Assembly: GCF_008386495.1 (NCBI RefSeq)
Contig: NZ_VTHJ01000012.1
Coordinates: forward strand, 121,033 to 169,823
Origin: Streptomyces tailanensis
Lineage (GTDB): Bacteria; Actinomycetota; Actinomycetes; Streptomycetales; Streptomycetaceae
Length of the DNA stretch: 48,791 nt
Direction of reading: 5' to 3'
The notes beneath the pieces were generated by a model. It was not told the origin of the DNA, did not search any database, and saw only the letters and a program-made list of their open reading frames with translations. The position numbers were made by a program, and so were the translations under genes. This document shows, one piece after another, positions 8,487 to 16,351 of the stretch. Positions within the stretch are counted from its first letter, which is position 1, and each line of letters starts with the position of its first letter.

Positions 8487-9452
8487 GTGGCGCGGGTGCG
8501 CTACGACCTCGACGATCTGCGGCTCTTCCTCGGCATCGTGACCGAGGGGTCGATCACGGCGGGCGCCCGCCGGATGCATCTGAGCCTGCCCTCGGCCAGC
8601 GCCAGGGTGCGGGCGCTCGAACATCATGCCGGCGTGGCCCTGTTGATCAGGGGCAGGCGAGGAGTGCGCCCCACACCGGCGGGGACCGCGCTGGCCCGGC
8701 ACGCGCGCGAGGTGCTCGACCGGACGGCACGGCTCGAAAGCGCCGTCGCGAGCTACGCCCGGCCCCGGACCGCACCCCTCACCCTGCTGAGCGGCGGCTC
8801 CGCCATGCACCGGCTGGTGCCGAGAGCCCTGGTCTCGTTCCTGCGGGCCCACCCGGACGTCGATGTCACCGTCGCCGAGAGCCGCACCCCACGAACGGTG
8901 CGGATGCTCGTGGCCGGCGAGGCGGATCTCGGGGTCGTCGTCGACAACGAGGCACACGACCGGGGCCTCGTCATGGAATCCCTCGGCGACGACTCCCTCG
9001 TCGTCATCGGCCAAGCAGGCGGACTTCTCGCCGGGCGCACGACACTGACGTACAGCGAGGCCGCCGAACACCCCCTCGTCGGACTCGACGCCGCGTCGTC
9101 GCTGCGCCGCTGGATCGAGAGGCACATCGAGAAGCATATCGGCCCGCACGCCCCGGCGCCGCGCTACCGCACCACCGTCGCCGACCTCGGCACCCTCGTC
9201 GCCCTCGCGGCCGCCGGCGTCGGGCTCGCCGTCGTTCCGCGCCGCGCCCTCGACCCAGGCCCCGACCGGCAGCCCCTCGACGTCTGCGCCCTGCAGGACT
9301 CCTGGGCCCGCCGGCACCACCTGCTGGCCTGGGGCACGAACGCCCGCACCTCCCCCTCGGCACCGGCCGTCGAGGCACTCGCCGAACACCTGCGCAGGGC
9401 GGCCCGTTCGCTGCCGGAGTCCGATCCGGACGTCCACCGGCCCCCTGTCTGA
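8487..9452 (+). CDS. LysR-family transcriptional regulator
   Basis: A 321-residue LysR regulator. The winged-helix domain is at the N-terminus (LDDLRLFLGIVTEGSITAGARRMHLS..., about residues 6-65). The effector domain follows (PLTLLSGGSAMHRLVPRAL...; GEADLGVVVDNEAHDRG). A much longer frame opens at 8025, but it runs antisense through the ligand-binding gene. The GTG at 8487 gives the usual LysR length. Divergence from the binding-protein gene suggests it controls that gene or itself. The CTGACG palindrome at 9449-9463 overlaps its stop codon. Confidence 0.9.
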   Translation: MARVRYDLDDLRLFLGIVTEGSITAGARRMHLSLPSASARVRALEHHAGVALLIRGRRGVRPTPAGTALARHAREVLDRTARLESAVASYARPRTAPLTLLSGGSAMHRLVPRALVSFLRAHPDVDVTVAESRTPRTVRMLVAGEADLGVVVDNEAHDRGLVMESLGDDSLVVIGQAGGLLAGRTTLTYSEAAEHPLVGLDAASSLRRWIERHIEKHIGPHAPAPRYRTTVADLGTLVALAAAGVGLAVVPRRALDPGPDRQPLDVCALQDSWARRHHLLAWGTNARTSPSAPAVEALAEHLRRAARSLPESDPDVHRPPV

Positions 9453-9463
9453 CGGATCATCAG
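9449..9463. promoter_or_regulatory. Operator-like palindrome CTGACG-GAT-CATCAG
   Basis: Matches the consensus arms with one mismatch, flanked by T and A that extend the symmetry. It includes the lysR stop codon (TGA at 9450) and lies about 190 bp upstream of the LLM gene at 9654. A second copy is 117 bp further on. Confidence 0.5.
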
Positions 9464-9579
9464 ATGCGACGATCTGGGGACTGTCCGGTCCGCAGCCTGA
9501 TACGCGTTTATGCCGACCTTCTCGAAACTATCGGAACCCCAAGCTGATCAGGAGCCGGTCCTCTCTCCTTCCCTCTTGT

Positions 9580-9594
9580 CTGACGCAGTGTCAA
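9580..9594. promoter_or_regulatory. Operator-like palindrome CTGACG-CAG-TGTCAA
   Basis: The left half-site is perfect. The right half-site, TGTCAA, resembles the TGTCAG right arm at 21906-21911. It lies 60 bp before the LLM start codon, in promoter position. Confidence 0.45.
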
Positions 9595-9653
9595 CTACGA
9601 CTATGGGGGCGCTCCACCTCATGTGACGACCGTCAGTCAGGGGAGGCGCCCCA

Positions 9654-10595
9654 ATGCGAGTTTCACCCAACGGTCTACTGACGTACGGGATGCAGCTGCC
9701 CGTCCAGTCCCAGAGCACCCTGTACGCCGAGCCCTGGGAGGCGGACACCGGGGCCGGGGATCTGGTCGGGATCGCGCGGGCCGCCGACCGGGCCGGGTTC
9801 GCGTACATCGCGAGCTGCGACCACGTCGCCATCCCCCGCCGTCTCGCCCCCGCGATGGGCACGGTCTGGTACGACCCGGTCGCCACGCTCGCCTTTCTCG
9901 CCGGGGTCACCGAGCGGGTGCGGTTGCTGAGCCATGTCGCGGTGGTCGGGCTGCGGCATCCGCTGCTGACGGCCAAGCAGTACGCGACCCTTGATCACCT
10001 CTCGGGCGGGCGGCTGATCCTCGGGGTCGGGGCCGGGCATGTGCGGGAGGAGTTCGAGGCGCTGGGGGTGGACTTCGAGCGGCGGGGAGCGGTGCTGGAC
10101 GAGTCCCTCGACGCGCTGCGGGCGGCGCTGGGGCCGGACGAATTCCCTTCGCATCAGGGGAAGTTGTACGACTTCGAGGGTCTGGGGCAGCGGCCCCGGC
10201 CGGCACAGGAGCGGGTACCGCTGTGGGTGGGCGGCTCGTCGCCGGCCGCCGTACGCCGGGCGGCCGCACGCGGGGACGGCTGGCTGCCACAGGGAGACCC
10301 GCGCGACCGCCTCCCCGCGCAGATCGCCCGGCTGCGGCGCCTGCGGGAGGAGGCGGGGACGGACGACCGGCCCTTCGTGGTGGGCGCCATCACCGAGCCC
10401 CTGTACGTCGGTGAGCCGGGCTGGGACGTCGGCCGCCGCACGCTCACCGGGCCGCCGGAAGCCCTCGCCGAGTCGCTGCGAGCGTACGCGGACATGGGCG
10501 TGCACCAGATCCAGGTGCGCTTCCGCAGCCGGAGCCGGGGCGAACTCGTCGACCAGATGGGCGCGTTCGGGGCAGAAGTGGGGCCGCTGTTGTAG
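9654..10595 (+). CDS. LLM-class (probably F420-dependent) oxidoreductase
   Basis: A 313-residue luciferase-like monooxygenase fold. Signatures are SCDHVAIPR near residue 60, the central TLDHLSGGRLILGVGAGHVREEFEALG stretch (its Asp-His-Leu-Ser-Gly-Gly-Arg core is the flavin/F420 strand), and LWVGGSSPAAVRRAA. F420-dependent members carry hydride to or from small organic substrates. A clear ribosome site, AGGGGAGG, precedes the ATG. Two copies of the CTGACG palindrome lie upstream, so regulation is probably shared with the 21-23 kb genes. The cofactor could be FMN instead; fbiC at 39 kb shows the host makes F420. Confidence 0.88.
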   Translation: MRVSPNGLLTYGMQLPVQSQSTLYAEPWEADTGAGDLVGIARAADRAGFAYIASCDHVAIPRRLAPAMGTVWYDPVATLAFLAGVTERVRLLSHVAVVGLRHPLLTAKQYATLDHLSGGRLILGVGAGHVREEFEALGVDFERRGAVLDESLDALRAALGPDEFPSHQGKLYDFEGLGQRPRPAQERVPLWVGGSSPAAVRRAAARGDGWLPQGDPRDRLPAQIARLRRLREEAGTDDRPFVVGAITEPLYVGEPGWDVGRRTLTGPPEALAESLRAYADMGVHQIQVRFRSRSRGELVDQMGAFGAEVGPLL

Positions 10596-10639
10596 GCCGC
10601 TGGCGTGGGGCAGCTGTTGTGGGGCTGGAGGCGTCGCCC

Positions 10640-10953
10640 GTCCTTACCGGGGGCGGTTGCCGCTGCCATGAACATCGGTAGCGCGAGGAAGAGGCGGTCG
10701 GTCTCGGAGCGGTCCGCTGGTCGGTGATCCAGTCATCTGCCTGTTCGTGGGTGATGGCGCCGGTGGAGTGGGCTCGCTCGGCCAGGCCGGTGAGGAGGGG
10801 CGACATCGCTGGGCCGGTGCGGACTCCGGTGTGCACCTCGACCGTCACGTCGTCGAAGCCGGCGGGCCAGGCGCGGCCGTCGAGCAGGGCCTCGCAGAAG
10901 GTGGCTCGGGTGCGGTCGGCGAGCAGGCCGGCGGTTTCGGCGAGCGGGGACAT
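10640..10953 (-). pseudogene. Chimeric relic: ArsR N-terminus joined to methyltransferase C-terminus, frameshifted
   Basis: The first 29 residues (MSPLAETAGLLADRTRATFC...LLDGRAW) are the start of an ArsR-family repressor, but the helix-turn-helix that should follow is absent. The frame continues with AGFDDVTVEVHTGV and GAITHEQADDWITDQRT, which read like the last part of a SAM-dependent methyltransferase. The frame then slips: the natural ending DRLFLALPMFMAAATA appears in another minus frame near 10680. The best explanation is a deletion that fused two adjacent genes, followed by a frameshift. The 3' limit is approximate. Confidence 0.6.
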
Positions 10954-11018
10954 GAGGCCATGATGCCGTGGGGACTGTTCGGGGAGTGCCGAACTGTTCC
11001 GGTCCTAGCGTCGGTGCC

Positions 11019-12770
11019 ATGACACATTCGACGCACACCTTTGATTCGTACGCGGACGTACGGGCCGCGCTCGCCGACCCGGCGCTCGTCCCGGAGCCGG
11101 TGACGGCAGGCGGCGGGCGGGTCGGGGGGAGTGTCGCGTGGCTGCGTGCCAACGTGGCCCGGTTCAGCTCGGGTGAGACGCATCGGCGTCGGCGGGGGCT
11201 TGTGGAGGAGGAGTTGGCCCGGCTGGAGCCCGCCGGGCTACGGCGGGCGGCGGCCGGGCCCGAGGGTCAGGTCCGGGTGCGCGTGGTGCGTACCCTCGCC
11301 GAGGCCCTGGGGATGGCGGATCCCGCGGCGGTCGCTGAGGCCGTGGTCGTGGTGGCCGGGGCTTATTTCGGAGGCGAGGACCCGGCGGTGGAGGCGGCTG
11401 CCGACGAGGCGGTGGCCCGGCTTGTGGCCCAGCTGATGCCGGGGCGGGCGGATGCAGCCGCCGTGGAGAACGAAGGTGCTCTGCAGAACGAAGGTGCTCT
11501 GGGGAACGAAGCCGCCGTGGAGGATGGAGCCGCCCTGGAGAACGAAGGTGCTTTTGGGAACGAAGCCGCCGTGGAGGATGGAGCCGCCCTGGAGAACGAA
11601 GGTGCTCTGGGGAACGAAGCCCCCGTAGGAGACGGCGCCGCCCTGGAAGCCGTCGCCAACCGTATCGGGCTGCTGGTGCAGGCCTGTGCCGCGACGGCCG
11701 CGCTGGTGGAGGCCGCGGGCGACGGCGACGTACCGCCGGCCCGGGTGCTCCGGGAGGTTCCGCCGGTACGGATCATGCGCCGGGTCGCCGCCCGCGCCAC
11801 CCGGGTCGCCGGGCGGGAGATCGCCGAGGGCGATGTCGTACTCCTGGATCTCGCCACCGCCCATCGGGCGCACCCCGTGCCCCTCACCTTCAGCGCACCA
11901 CCGCGGGTCTGTCCCGGCCGCGCGCACGCCCTCGCCCTGGCCGACGGTCTGCTCGGCCGCCCGTCGACCGCCTTGGCGCGCCTGCACCACCGGCCCACCC
12001 CGCTCCTGCTGCCCAACGCCTGGGACCACGCCTCCGCGGCCGCACTCGCGGCGCGGGGCTTCGAGGCGATCGGCACCACCAGTCTGGGCGTCGCCGCGGC
12101 CGCCGGGCTGCCGGACGGGGCGGCCGCGACCGCCGCGGAGACCCTGGCCCTCGCCCGCCGGCTCGGGCAGAGCTCCAGTTCATTCCTCTTCACCGTCGAC
12201 ATCGAGGGGGGCTTCAGCGACGACCCCGAAGAGGTCGCCGAGTTGGCCCGAAAGCTGTACGAGGCGGGCGCAGCCGGCGTCAACATCGAGGACGGCCGCC
12301 CGGACGGCACCCTCGCCCCCGTGACGCTCCACGCCGCGAAGATCGCCGCTGTCAAGGCCGTTGTCCCCACGCTGTTCGTGAACGCCCGCACCGACACGTA
12401 CTGGCTCGGACGACAGAAGGACGAAACCGGGGCCCGCCTCGCGGTCAACGACATCAGGGAAGAGACCCAGGCGCGCCTCGCGGTCTACGAACAGGCCGGT
12501 GCGGACGGGGTGTTCGTGCCGGGGCTGTCGGATCCGGACGGAATCGCCGCGCTGCTGGCGACCCTCGTCGTCCCACTGAACATCCTGTACGCGCCGACCG
12601 GCCCCACCCTCGCGGACCTGACCGCACTGGGCGTGGCCAGGGTCAGCCTCGGCTCGCTGCTCTACCGCAGGGCCCTGGCCGCGGCCGTGACCACCGCGTC
12701 CGCCATCCGCGACGACCGGCCTTCGGACCTCCCCGCCCTCTCGTACACGGAAGTACAGGCATTGGTATAG
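11019..12770 (+). CDS. Cytochrome P450-like / isocitrate lyase-PEP mutase fusion protein
   Basis: A 583-residue protein in two parts. Residues 1 to about 320 resemble a degraded P450: WLRANVARFSSGETHRRRR near the start, IAEGDVVLLDLATAHRAHP and the heme-type loop FSAPPRVCPGRAHALALADG, which keeps the cysteine but lacks the glycine after FxxG. Residues about 325-583 form a PEP mutase/isocitrate lyase barrel: LLLPNAWDHASAAAL, VDIEGGFSDDPEEVAEL, GAAGVNIEDG and NARTDTYW. That family cleaves or rearranges C-C or C-P bonds of 2- to 4-carbon acids using magnesium. The parts join at ARLHHRPTP with no linker. An 18-residue repeat array (11457-11648) interrupts the P450 part. ATG 11019 is preferred over 10968. 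Confidence 0.8.
   Translation: MTHSTHTFDSYADVRAALADPALVPEPVTAGGGRVGGSVAWLRANVARFSSGETHRRRRGLVEEELARLEPAGLRRAAAGPEGQVRVRVVRTLAEALGMADPAAVAEAVVVVAGAYFGGEDPAVEAAADEAVARLVAQLMPGRADAAAVENEGALQNEGALGNEAAVEDGAALENEGAFGNEAAVEDGAALENEGALGNEAPVGDGAALEAVANRIGLLVQACAATAALVEAAGDGDVPPARVLREVPPVRIMRRVAARATRVAGREIAEGDVVLLDLATAHRAHPVPLTFSAPPRVCPGRAHALALADGLLGRPSTALARLHHRPTPLLLPNAWDHASAAALAARGFEAIGTTSLGVAAAAGLPDGAAATAAETLALARRLGQSSSSFLFTVDIEGGFSDDPEEVAELARKLYEAGAAGVNIEDGRPDGTLAPVTLHAAKIAAVKAVVPTLFVNARTDTYWLGRQKDETGARLAVNDIREETQARLAVYEQAGADGVFVPGLSDPDGIAALLATLVVPLNILYAPTGPTLADLTALGVARVSLGSLLYRRALAAAVTTASAIRDDRPSDLPALSYTEVQALV
11457..11648 (+). repeat. Tandem 54-bp repeat inside the P450-like domain
   Basis: Three full 54-bp units (11457-11510, 11511-11564, 11565-11618) and a partial fourth. 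They encode 18-residue units of the pattern AAVEDGAALENEGALGNE, the first more diverged. Being a multiple of three, copy-number change keeps the frame. The insert is acidic and unlike normal P450 sequence. Confidence 0.9.
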
Positions 12771-12775
12771 GCATT

Positions 12776-12811
12776 GGCAGGGCCTCGGTTGCAGGAGCCG
12801 CCCGCCCTGCC
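12776..12811. terminator. Possible bidirectional terminator
   Basis: GGCAGGGC and GCCCTGCC form an 8-bp inverted repeat with a 20-nt loop, between the convergent fusion gene and the small minus-strand gene. There is no U-tract, as is common in Streptomyces. Confidence 0.35.
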
Positions 12812-12852
12812 GCTGAAGACAGCAGGCGGAGACGGACGGCTGTGCCTGACCA

Positions 12853-13029
12853 CTACCGAGGCGCCGGGCCCCGCCCGGTCCGGCAGCGGGGGCAGCGGCA
12901 CGGCGGCCACCGGAGCGAATCCGGAAGCCGCTCGCTGTCGTGCCTGCCGGTGATGGTGCGCTGCCATACACGGCCGTCGGATTCGCCGTCAGGGCCGACC
13001 CGGTAGGTGCGGATGACCAACCGGGACAC
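12853..13029 (-). CDS. Small protein with C-terminal WPPCRCPRC motif
   Basis: A 58-residue protein. It starts at a GTG preceded by GGAGGGCGAG (VSRLVIRTYRVGPDGE) and carries a WPPCRCPRC cysteine cluster near its C-terminus. The same ending occurs in the small protein at 16567-16770, so this is a small family. The closely spaced cysteines could bind zinc. It lies downstream of the frameshifted gene at 13142 on the same strand, so the two may be co-transcribed. A longer upstream frame (to 13209) is compositionally unlike a protein. Function unknown. Confidence 0.55.
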   Translation of the reverse strand: MSRLVIRTYRVGPDGESDGRVWQRTITGRHDSERLPDSLRWPPCRCPRCRTGRGPAPR

Positions 13030-13141
13030 CTCGCCCTCCGGGTACCGCCCGGCCTTCACCGCGCCCCGCCGCCCGCGACCGGCCGTCCCGCGAGCACGCA
13101 CTCGGCAGGCAACGCCGGCGTCGTTTCCGTCCCGGGTAGCC

Positions 13142-13493
13142 TCAACACCCCACCACCGCCTCGGCGCCCACGACATGCCGGTCCAGGTCGATACCGAAGT
13201 CGGCGGCAAGAACGAGCGCGATCCGCCGCCGTTCCTGCTGGGCCTGCCGGTCCTGTTCCCGCTCGACGGCGACGAGGTACGGGCGGACCAACGGGGAGGC
13301 GCTCCCGTCGTACGGGCCGTCGTCCAGGCCGTAGGGGGAACGGGGGGGTCGGGGGCCGCGGCATGGCCGCGGCAAGGGCCTCGGGCCTGAGTTCGGGGAC
13401 CGGTGGGGCGGGGCGGTAGGCCGCTCGCCGCCTACCGGTGCCGGGCGCGAGTACGCCTAGCATCCAGCGCAGCAACGCATGGACAATGCTCAT
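13142..13493 (-). pseudogene. Small conserved Streptomyces-type protein split by a frameshift
   Basis: The N-terminal frame begins MSIVHALLRWMLGVLAPGTGRRR (ATG at 13493). A different frame carries the matching C-terminal half, RSPYGLDDGPYDGSASPLV followed by RRRIALVLAADFGIDLDRHVVG. The frames meet at a run of seven G (plus strand, about 13337-13343), an easy place for an indel. Read together they give one protein of about 115 residues of a kind I recall as a common small Streptomyces protein. It could be a true pseudogene, a sequencing error, or a short product starting at 13375. No function is known to me. Confidence 0.6.
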
Positions 13494-13653
13494 TGTCGTC
13501 AACTCCATCCAGTTGATGGCCACGCCCTCGGACGGGTCGCATCCGTCGCGGGGGTCTTCTCGTGTCATGGCCGACGTTAGGGCAACCTGGTCATGCCCTG
13601 CCATGGCATGACACAAATGAGCCTGGTTTTCCTTGGCCGCATACGGTCAACCC

Positions 13654-13986
13654 ATGGTGGACATCCCGGAGGGCTACGGCCCGGACGACGAACTTGACCC
13701 GGAAGCAGCGGACCCGCTCTACCTGCAACTCGCTGCCGTACTGATCTCCCGGATCGAAAACGGCGTGTACCCGTTGGGGCGAGCCGTGCCTGGAGTCGAC
13801 CGGCTCATGCAGGAGTTCGGGATCGCGCGCGGGACGGCCCGTAAGACGCTGGTCCTGTTGGCCGAGATGAGCTACGTGCGTACGGTCGTGGGCAAGGGGT
13901 CGTTCGTCATCGAGCGAGAGTCCGCCGATGTGCCCGAAGGCCACGGGTCGGGTTCGACTGCCGAGTCCGAAAGTGATGAAGCATGA
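13654..13986 (+). CDS. Short GntR-type winged-helix regulator
   Basis: A 110-residue protein consisting almost only of a GntR winged helix: DPLYLQLAAVLISRIENGVYPLGRAVPG, then the recognition region LMQEFGIARGTARKTLVLLAEMSYVRTVVGKGSFVI. No ligand-binding domain follows; the tail is short and acidic. The ATG at 13654 is used, although the frame extends to a TTG at 13633. Its stop overlaps the ATG of a truncated second GntR-like start at 13983. Confidence 0.8.
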   Translation: MVDIPEGYGPDDELDPEAADPLYLQLAAVLISRIENGVYPLGRAVPGVDRLMQEFGIARGTARKTLVLLAEMSYVRTVVGKGSFVIERESADVPEGHGSGSTAESESDEA

Positions 13987-14090
13987 CCATTGACTGGGAT
14001 GGGCCAGTCCCGCCGTACCGTCAGATCGCCGGGAACCTGAGCGCCGGTACGGACGACGGCAGCACCATGCCCAGCCGCCACGTGTGGTGA
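13983..14090 (+). pseudogene. Truncated GntR-like start
   Basis: An ATG overlapping the previous stop (ATGA) opens a 35-codon frame beginning MTIDWDGPVPPYRQIAGNL, the usual opening of small GntR regulators. After about 18 residues the similarity vanishes and the frame stops. It looks like a gene stub left by deletion. Confidence 0.5.
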
Positions 14091-14459
14091 CAGACTGGAC
14101 ACCTCGGTTCATCGCCCAGGTCGCGGTTCCGGGCGCCCAGTACGTCGGGCTGAGTACGGGCGGCGGCCCGATCTGGAACACGTGGTCGACTTGACCACCG
14201 GGTCGTTCGCCACGCTTGTGCTGGACCGGGGGCCTGGTGCGGCAGGGCGGCCCGTTGTGGTTGTGGGACACCGTCGAAGAGGCGATCGGCACATGGCGGG
14301 ACACCGGAGCGCCGCCGCAGACCGAGTTCGGGCTGACTGCCACCCCGCGCCGTCGGCGGGTCTGGCTCGACTCCCCGCAAGGGCCGGGCTGGGACCTGCC
14401 CGACGAGAGTGTCGTGATCGAAAGCGTCGTTCACCGTCCTGGGGAAACGCTGATTCCAA
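14084..14459 (+). pseudogene. Decayed small hypothetical gene with two compensating frameshifts
   Basis: Three pieces in alternating frames read as one protein. VTDWTPRFIAQVAVPGAQ...NTW is in frame A from GTG 14084/14087 and stops at 14192. DLTTGSFATLVLDRG is in frame B. LVRQGGPLWLWDTVEEAIGTW...PDESVVIESVVHR is in frame A again. The pieces join naturally, so single-base changes near 14185 and 14235 probably broke the gene. The family is unknown to me. Confidence 0.5.
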
Positions 14460-14475
14460 CCATCACAACCCCTTT

Positions 14476-14559
14476 GACGGGGTCCAGGACTTCTGGATGT
14501 GCGACCGCTTCCGGGTCGGGCTCACGCAGTACGAGTCGGACGGTACCCAGATCAGCAGA
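14476..14559 (+). pseudogene. Fragment of a DUF6879-like gene
   Basis: DGVQDFWMCDRFRVGL followed by TQYESDGTQISR mirrors EQDFWLFDETTVVHLNYRSDGTQINR in the intact DUF6879 gene that follows (positions about 15300-15390). Only this C-terminal piece is recognisable. It suggests an earlier second copy or a duplication followed by loss. Confidence 0.5.
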
Positions 14560-14739
14560 GGCCCGACGTCGGTCATGCTCCGTTGTCCGACGGGACCGCT
14601 GTCGGTGCTGTTCAGACCCGGCCTCGCCGTGACTCACACACACGGTTCTATGCGACTACGTGACTGGACGGCGGGTCGCGCTCGTGGCAGGGGTAGAACG
14701 GTCCGTAGCTTGCTCATCGCACAGACCGAAGGGGTCTCA

Positions 14740-14955
14740 GTGGAGGAACTACGGATCATCGCCGGCGGGCAGTGCAAGAGTGACGACGACGAGTGCGGGA
14801 ACGGTGACTGCCCGACCGTCTACGCCACCCCGGAACCTGGCATGCTCGCCATCCAGGGCTACGACGTGACTCACCCGACGCCGGACGGCGAGTCGGTTGT
14901 ACTGATCCCCGAAAGCATCCTGAAGGAGGCGGCCCGTGCGCAGGGATGGTTCTAG
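14740..14955 (+). CDS. Small protein encoded ahead of DUF6879
   Basis: A 71-residue protein with two cysteines in a KSDDDECGNGDCPTVY stretch and a conserved-looking end, DGESVVLIPESILKEAARAQ. The GTG start is placed after GAAGGGG. It overlaps the DUF6879 start by 20 bp, so the two are co-translated. I recall such small acidic proteins next to DUF6879 in actinomycetes; no function is known to me. Confidence 0.65.
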   Translation: MEELRIIAGGQCKSDDDECGNGDCPTVYATPEPGMLAIQGYDVTHPTPDGESVVLIPESILKEAARAQGWF

Positions 14956-15472
14956 CCCCGTGCTGCTGGACGGCGAGGAGTGGCAGGCGTACTTCCGCGA
15001 CTTCAAGCGCTCCGCGTTCCGGCTCGAAGTGCACCAGACGTACACGATGCCTTTCGAGGCCGAGACTTTCCGTGGGTTCCTGGACGGTGAGCCGATGCCG
15101 GACGGGTTCAACGCGGAGTGGCATCGGACCATCCAGGATCATGTGGCCGCAGGACGGACGATGACGCGCGCGAAGATCGTGCGTCAGCCGCTCACGCCGT
15201 ACAGCCGCTATCTCTTCGGGTGGGCCATCCCCGGCAATGTCGCGGCAGGGGAGAACTACCAGATCGTCGATATCACCGACCGGCCGAATCCCGGGCTGCC
15301 GGAACAGGACTTCTGGCTGTTCGACGAGACTACCGTGGTTCATCTCAACTACCGGTCCGACGGGACTCAGATCAACCGGGAGTTGATCCAGGACCCGGAA
15401 ATCGAAAAGTATCTCGCGTGGCGGGACCTCGCTCTGGAAAGTGCCGTACCGTTCAGTGTCTATCGAACCTGA
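14936..15472 (+). CDS. DUF6879 family protein
   Basis: A 178-residue soluble protein of the DUF6879 type: LLDGEEWQAYFRDFKRSAFRLEVHQTY near the start, a central LTPYSRYLFGWAIPGNVAAGE and a DFWLFDETTVVHLNY...DGTQI end. The GTG start lies inside the previous gene. The stop lies 16 bp into the following XRE regulator, so the three genes form one tight operon. DUF6879 proteins usually accompany XRE-DUF5753 regulators in Streptomyces. Their biochemical role is not established as far as I know. Confidence 0.8.
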   Translation: MRRDGSSPVLLDGEEWQAYFRDFKRSAFRLEVHQTYTMPFEAETFRGFLDGEPMPDGFNAEWHRTIQDHVAAGRTMTRAKIVRQPLTPYSRYLFGWAIPGNVAAGENYQIVDITDRPNPGLPEQDFWLFDETTVVHLNYRSDGTQINRELIQDPEIEKYLAWRDLALESAVPFSVYRT

Positions 15473-16313
15473 ATCACAATCCCGGGAACGCAAGGACTTG
15501 GCGGAGGCCCTTCGGGGTCTCCGCCGCGCTTCCGGCCTCAGCGGTGAACGCCTTGCGCTTCGCTGCAATATGAGCCAGACAAAGATCAGCCGTATTGAAA
15601 CCGGGAGGGCCCTGCCATCGGTCATTGACGTTGCGCGCATCCTCAAAGCCCTGGAAGTACCTGACGAGGTTGCCGACGAACTGCTGAATCTGGCCCGACG
15701 GGCCAATGTCGACTACGCGTCTTGGCGTGCTTACGCACGCATTGGCCTTCACCACAAACAGGCCGAACTGAAGGCACTTGAGGGTTCGTCGCGAGTGACG
15801 CGGCATTTCCTTCCTGCCATCCCCACCGGCCTGTTGCACGTTCGTGAGTACGCGGTCGAGACCCTGTCGCCCACGGTGGCCGGCGATCCGACCAGGGACG
15901 TGGCGCGGGCCGTCCAGGCCCGTATGGACCGTCAAGCCGTCCTGGATGACACATCACACGCCTTCTGGTTCCTGATGACTGAGCAGGCGGTCAGATGGCA
16001 GCGTGTCAGCACCGAGGCGATGGCGGCGCAGTGCGCGCACATGGCCGAGGTCAATCGAAGGCCCAATATCCAACTGGGGATAGTTCCGCACGGGGTGCAT
16101 GTTCCCGGCACTCCCATGAACATCTTCGTTGTCTACGACGACCGCCTCGTCACTGTCGAACTGTTCTCCGGAGAGGTTGTGCTGCGCGACCCCAAGGACA
16201 TATCCCAGCACCTCAGCCTGTTCGACTTCTTCTGGTCGCACGCCCTCACAGGAGATAGCGCTTCAGCATTTTTGGAAGACGCTGCCGGCGAGTTCAGGCG
16301 ACAACGTGACTAA
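15456..16313 (+). CDS. XRE-family regulator with DUF5753 domain
   Basis: A 285-residue protein. The helix-turn-helix lies at about residues 14-60 (LRGLRRASGLSGERLALRCNMSQTKISRIETGR) and the DUF5753 domain at about 95-280 (IPTGLLHVREYAVETL; MAEVNRRPNIQLGIVPHGV). This architecture is the common actinomycete regulator paired with DUF397 proteins, as in Scr1/Scr2. The GTG at 15456 overlaps DUF6879; a GTG at 15441 is an alternative. A DUF397 gene follows 560 bp downstream, with two small genes between. Confidence 0.9.
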   Translation: MSIEPESQSRERKDLAEALRGLRRASGLSGERLALRCNMSQTKISRIETGRALPSVIDVARILKALEVPDEVADELLNLARRANVDYASWRAYARIGLHHKQAELKALEGSSRVTRHFLPAIPTGLLHVREYAVETLSPTVAGDPTRDVARAVQARMDRQAVLDDTSHAFWFLMTEQAVRWQRVSTEAMAAQCAHMAEVNRRPNIQLGIVPHGVHVPGTPMNIFVVYDDRLVTVELFSGEVVLRDPKDISQHLSLFDFFWSHALTGDSASAFLEDAAGEFRRQRD

Positions 16314-16351
16314 CGCTCCACAAGTGCCCGTTGAGGCGCGATGATGAAGTC

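Noticed and set aside
9622..9637. TGACG-AC-CGTCA palindrome before the first LLM gene
   Set aside because: The centre is 2 bp, not 3; possible variant but not counted in the motif set.
11457..11648. CRISPR-like array
   Set aside because: Units are contiguous coding repeats with no spacers.
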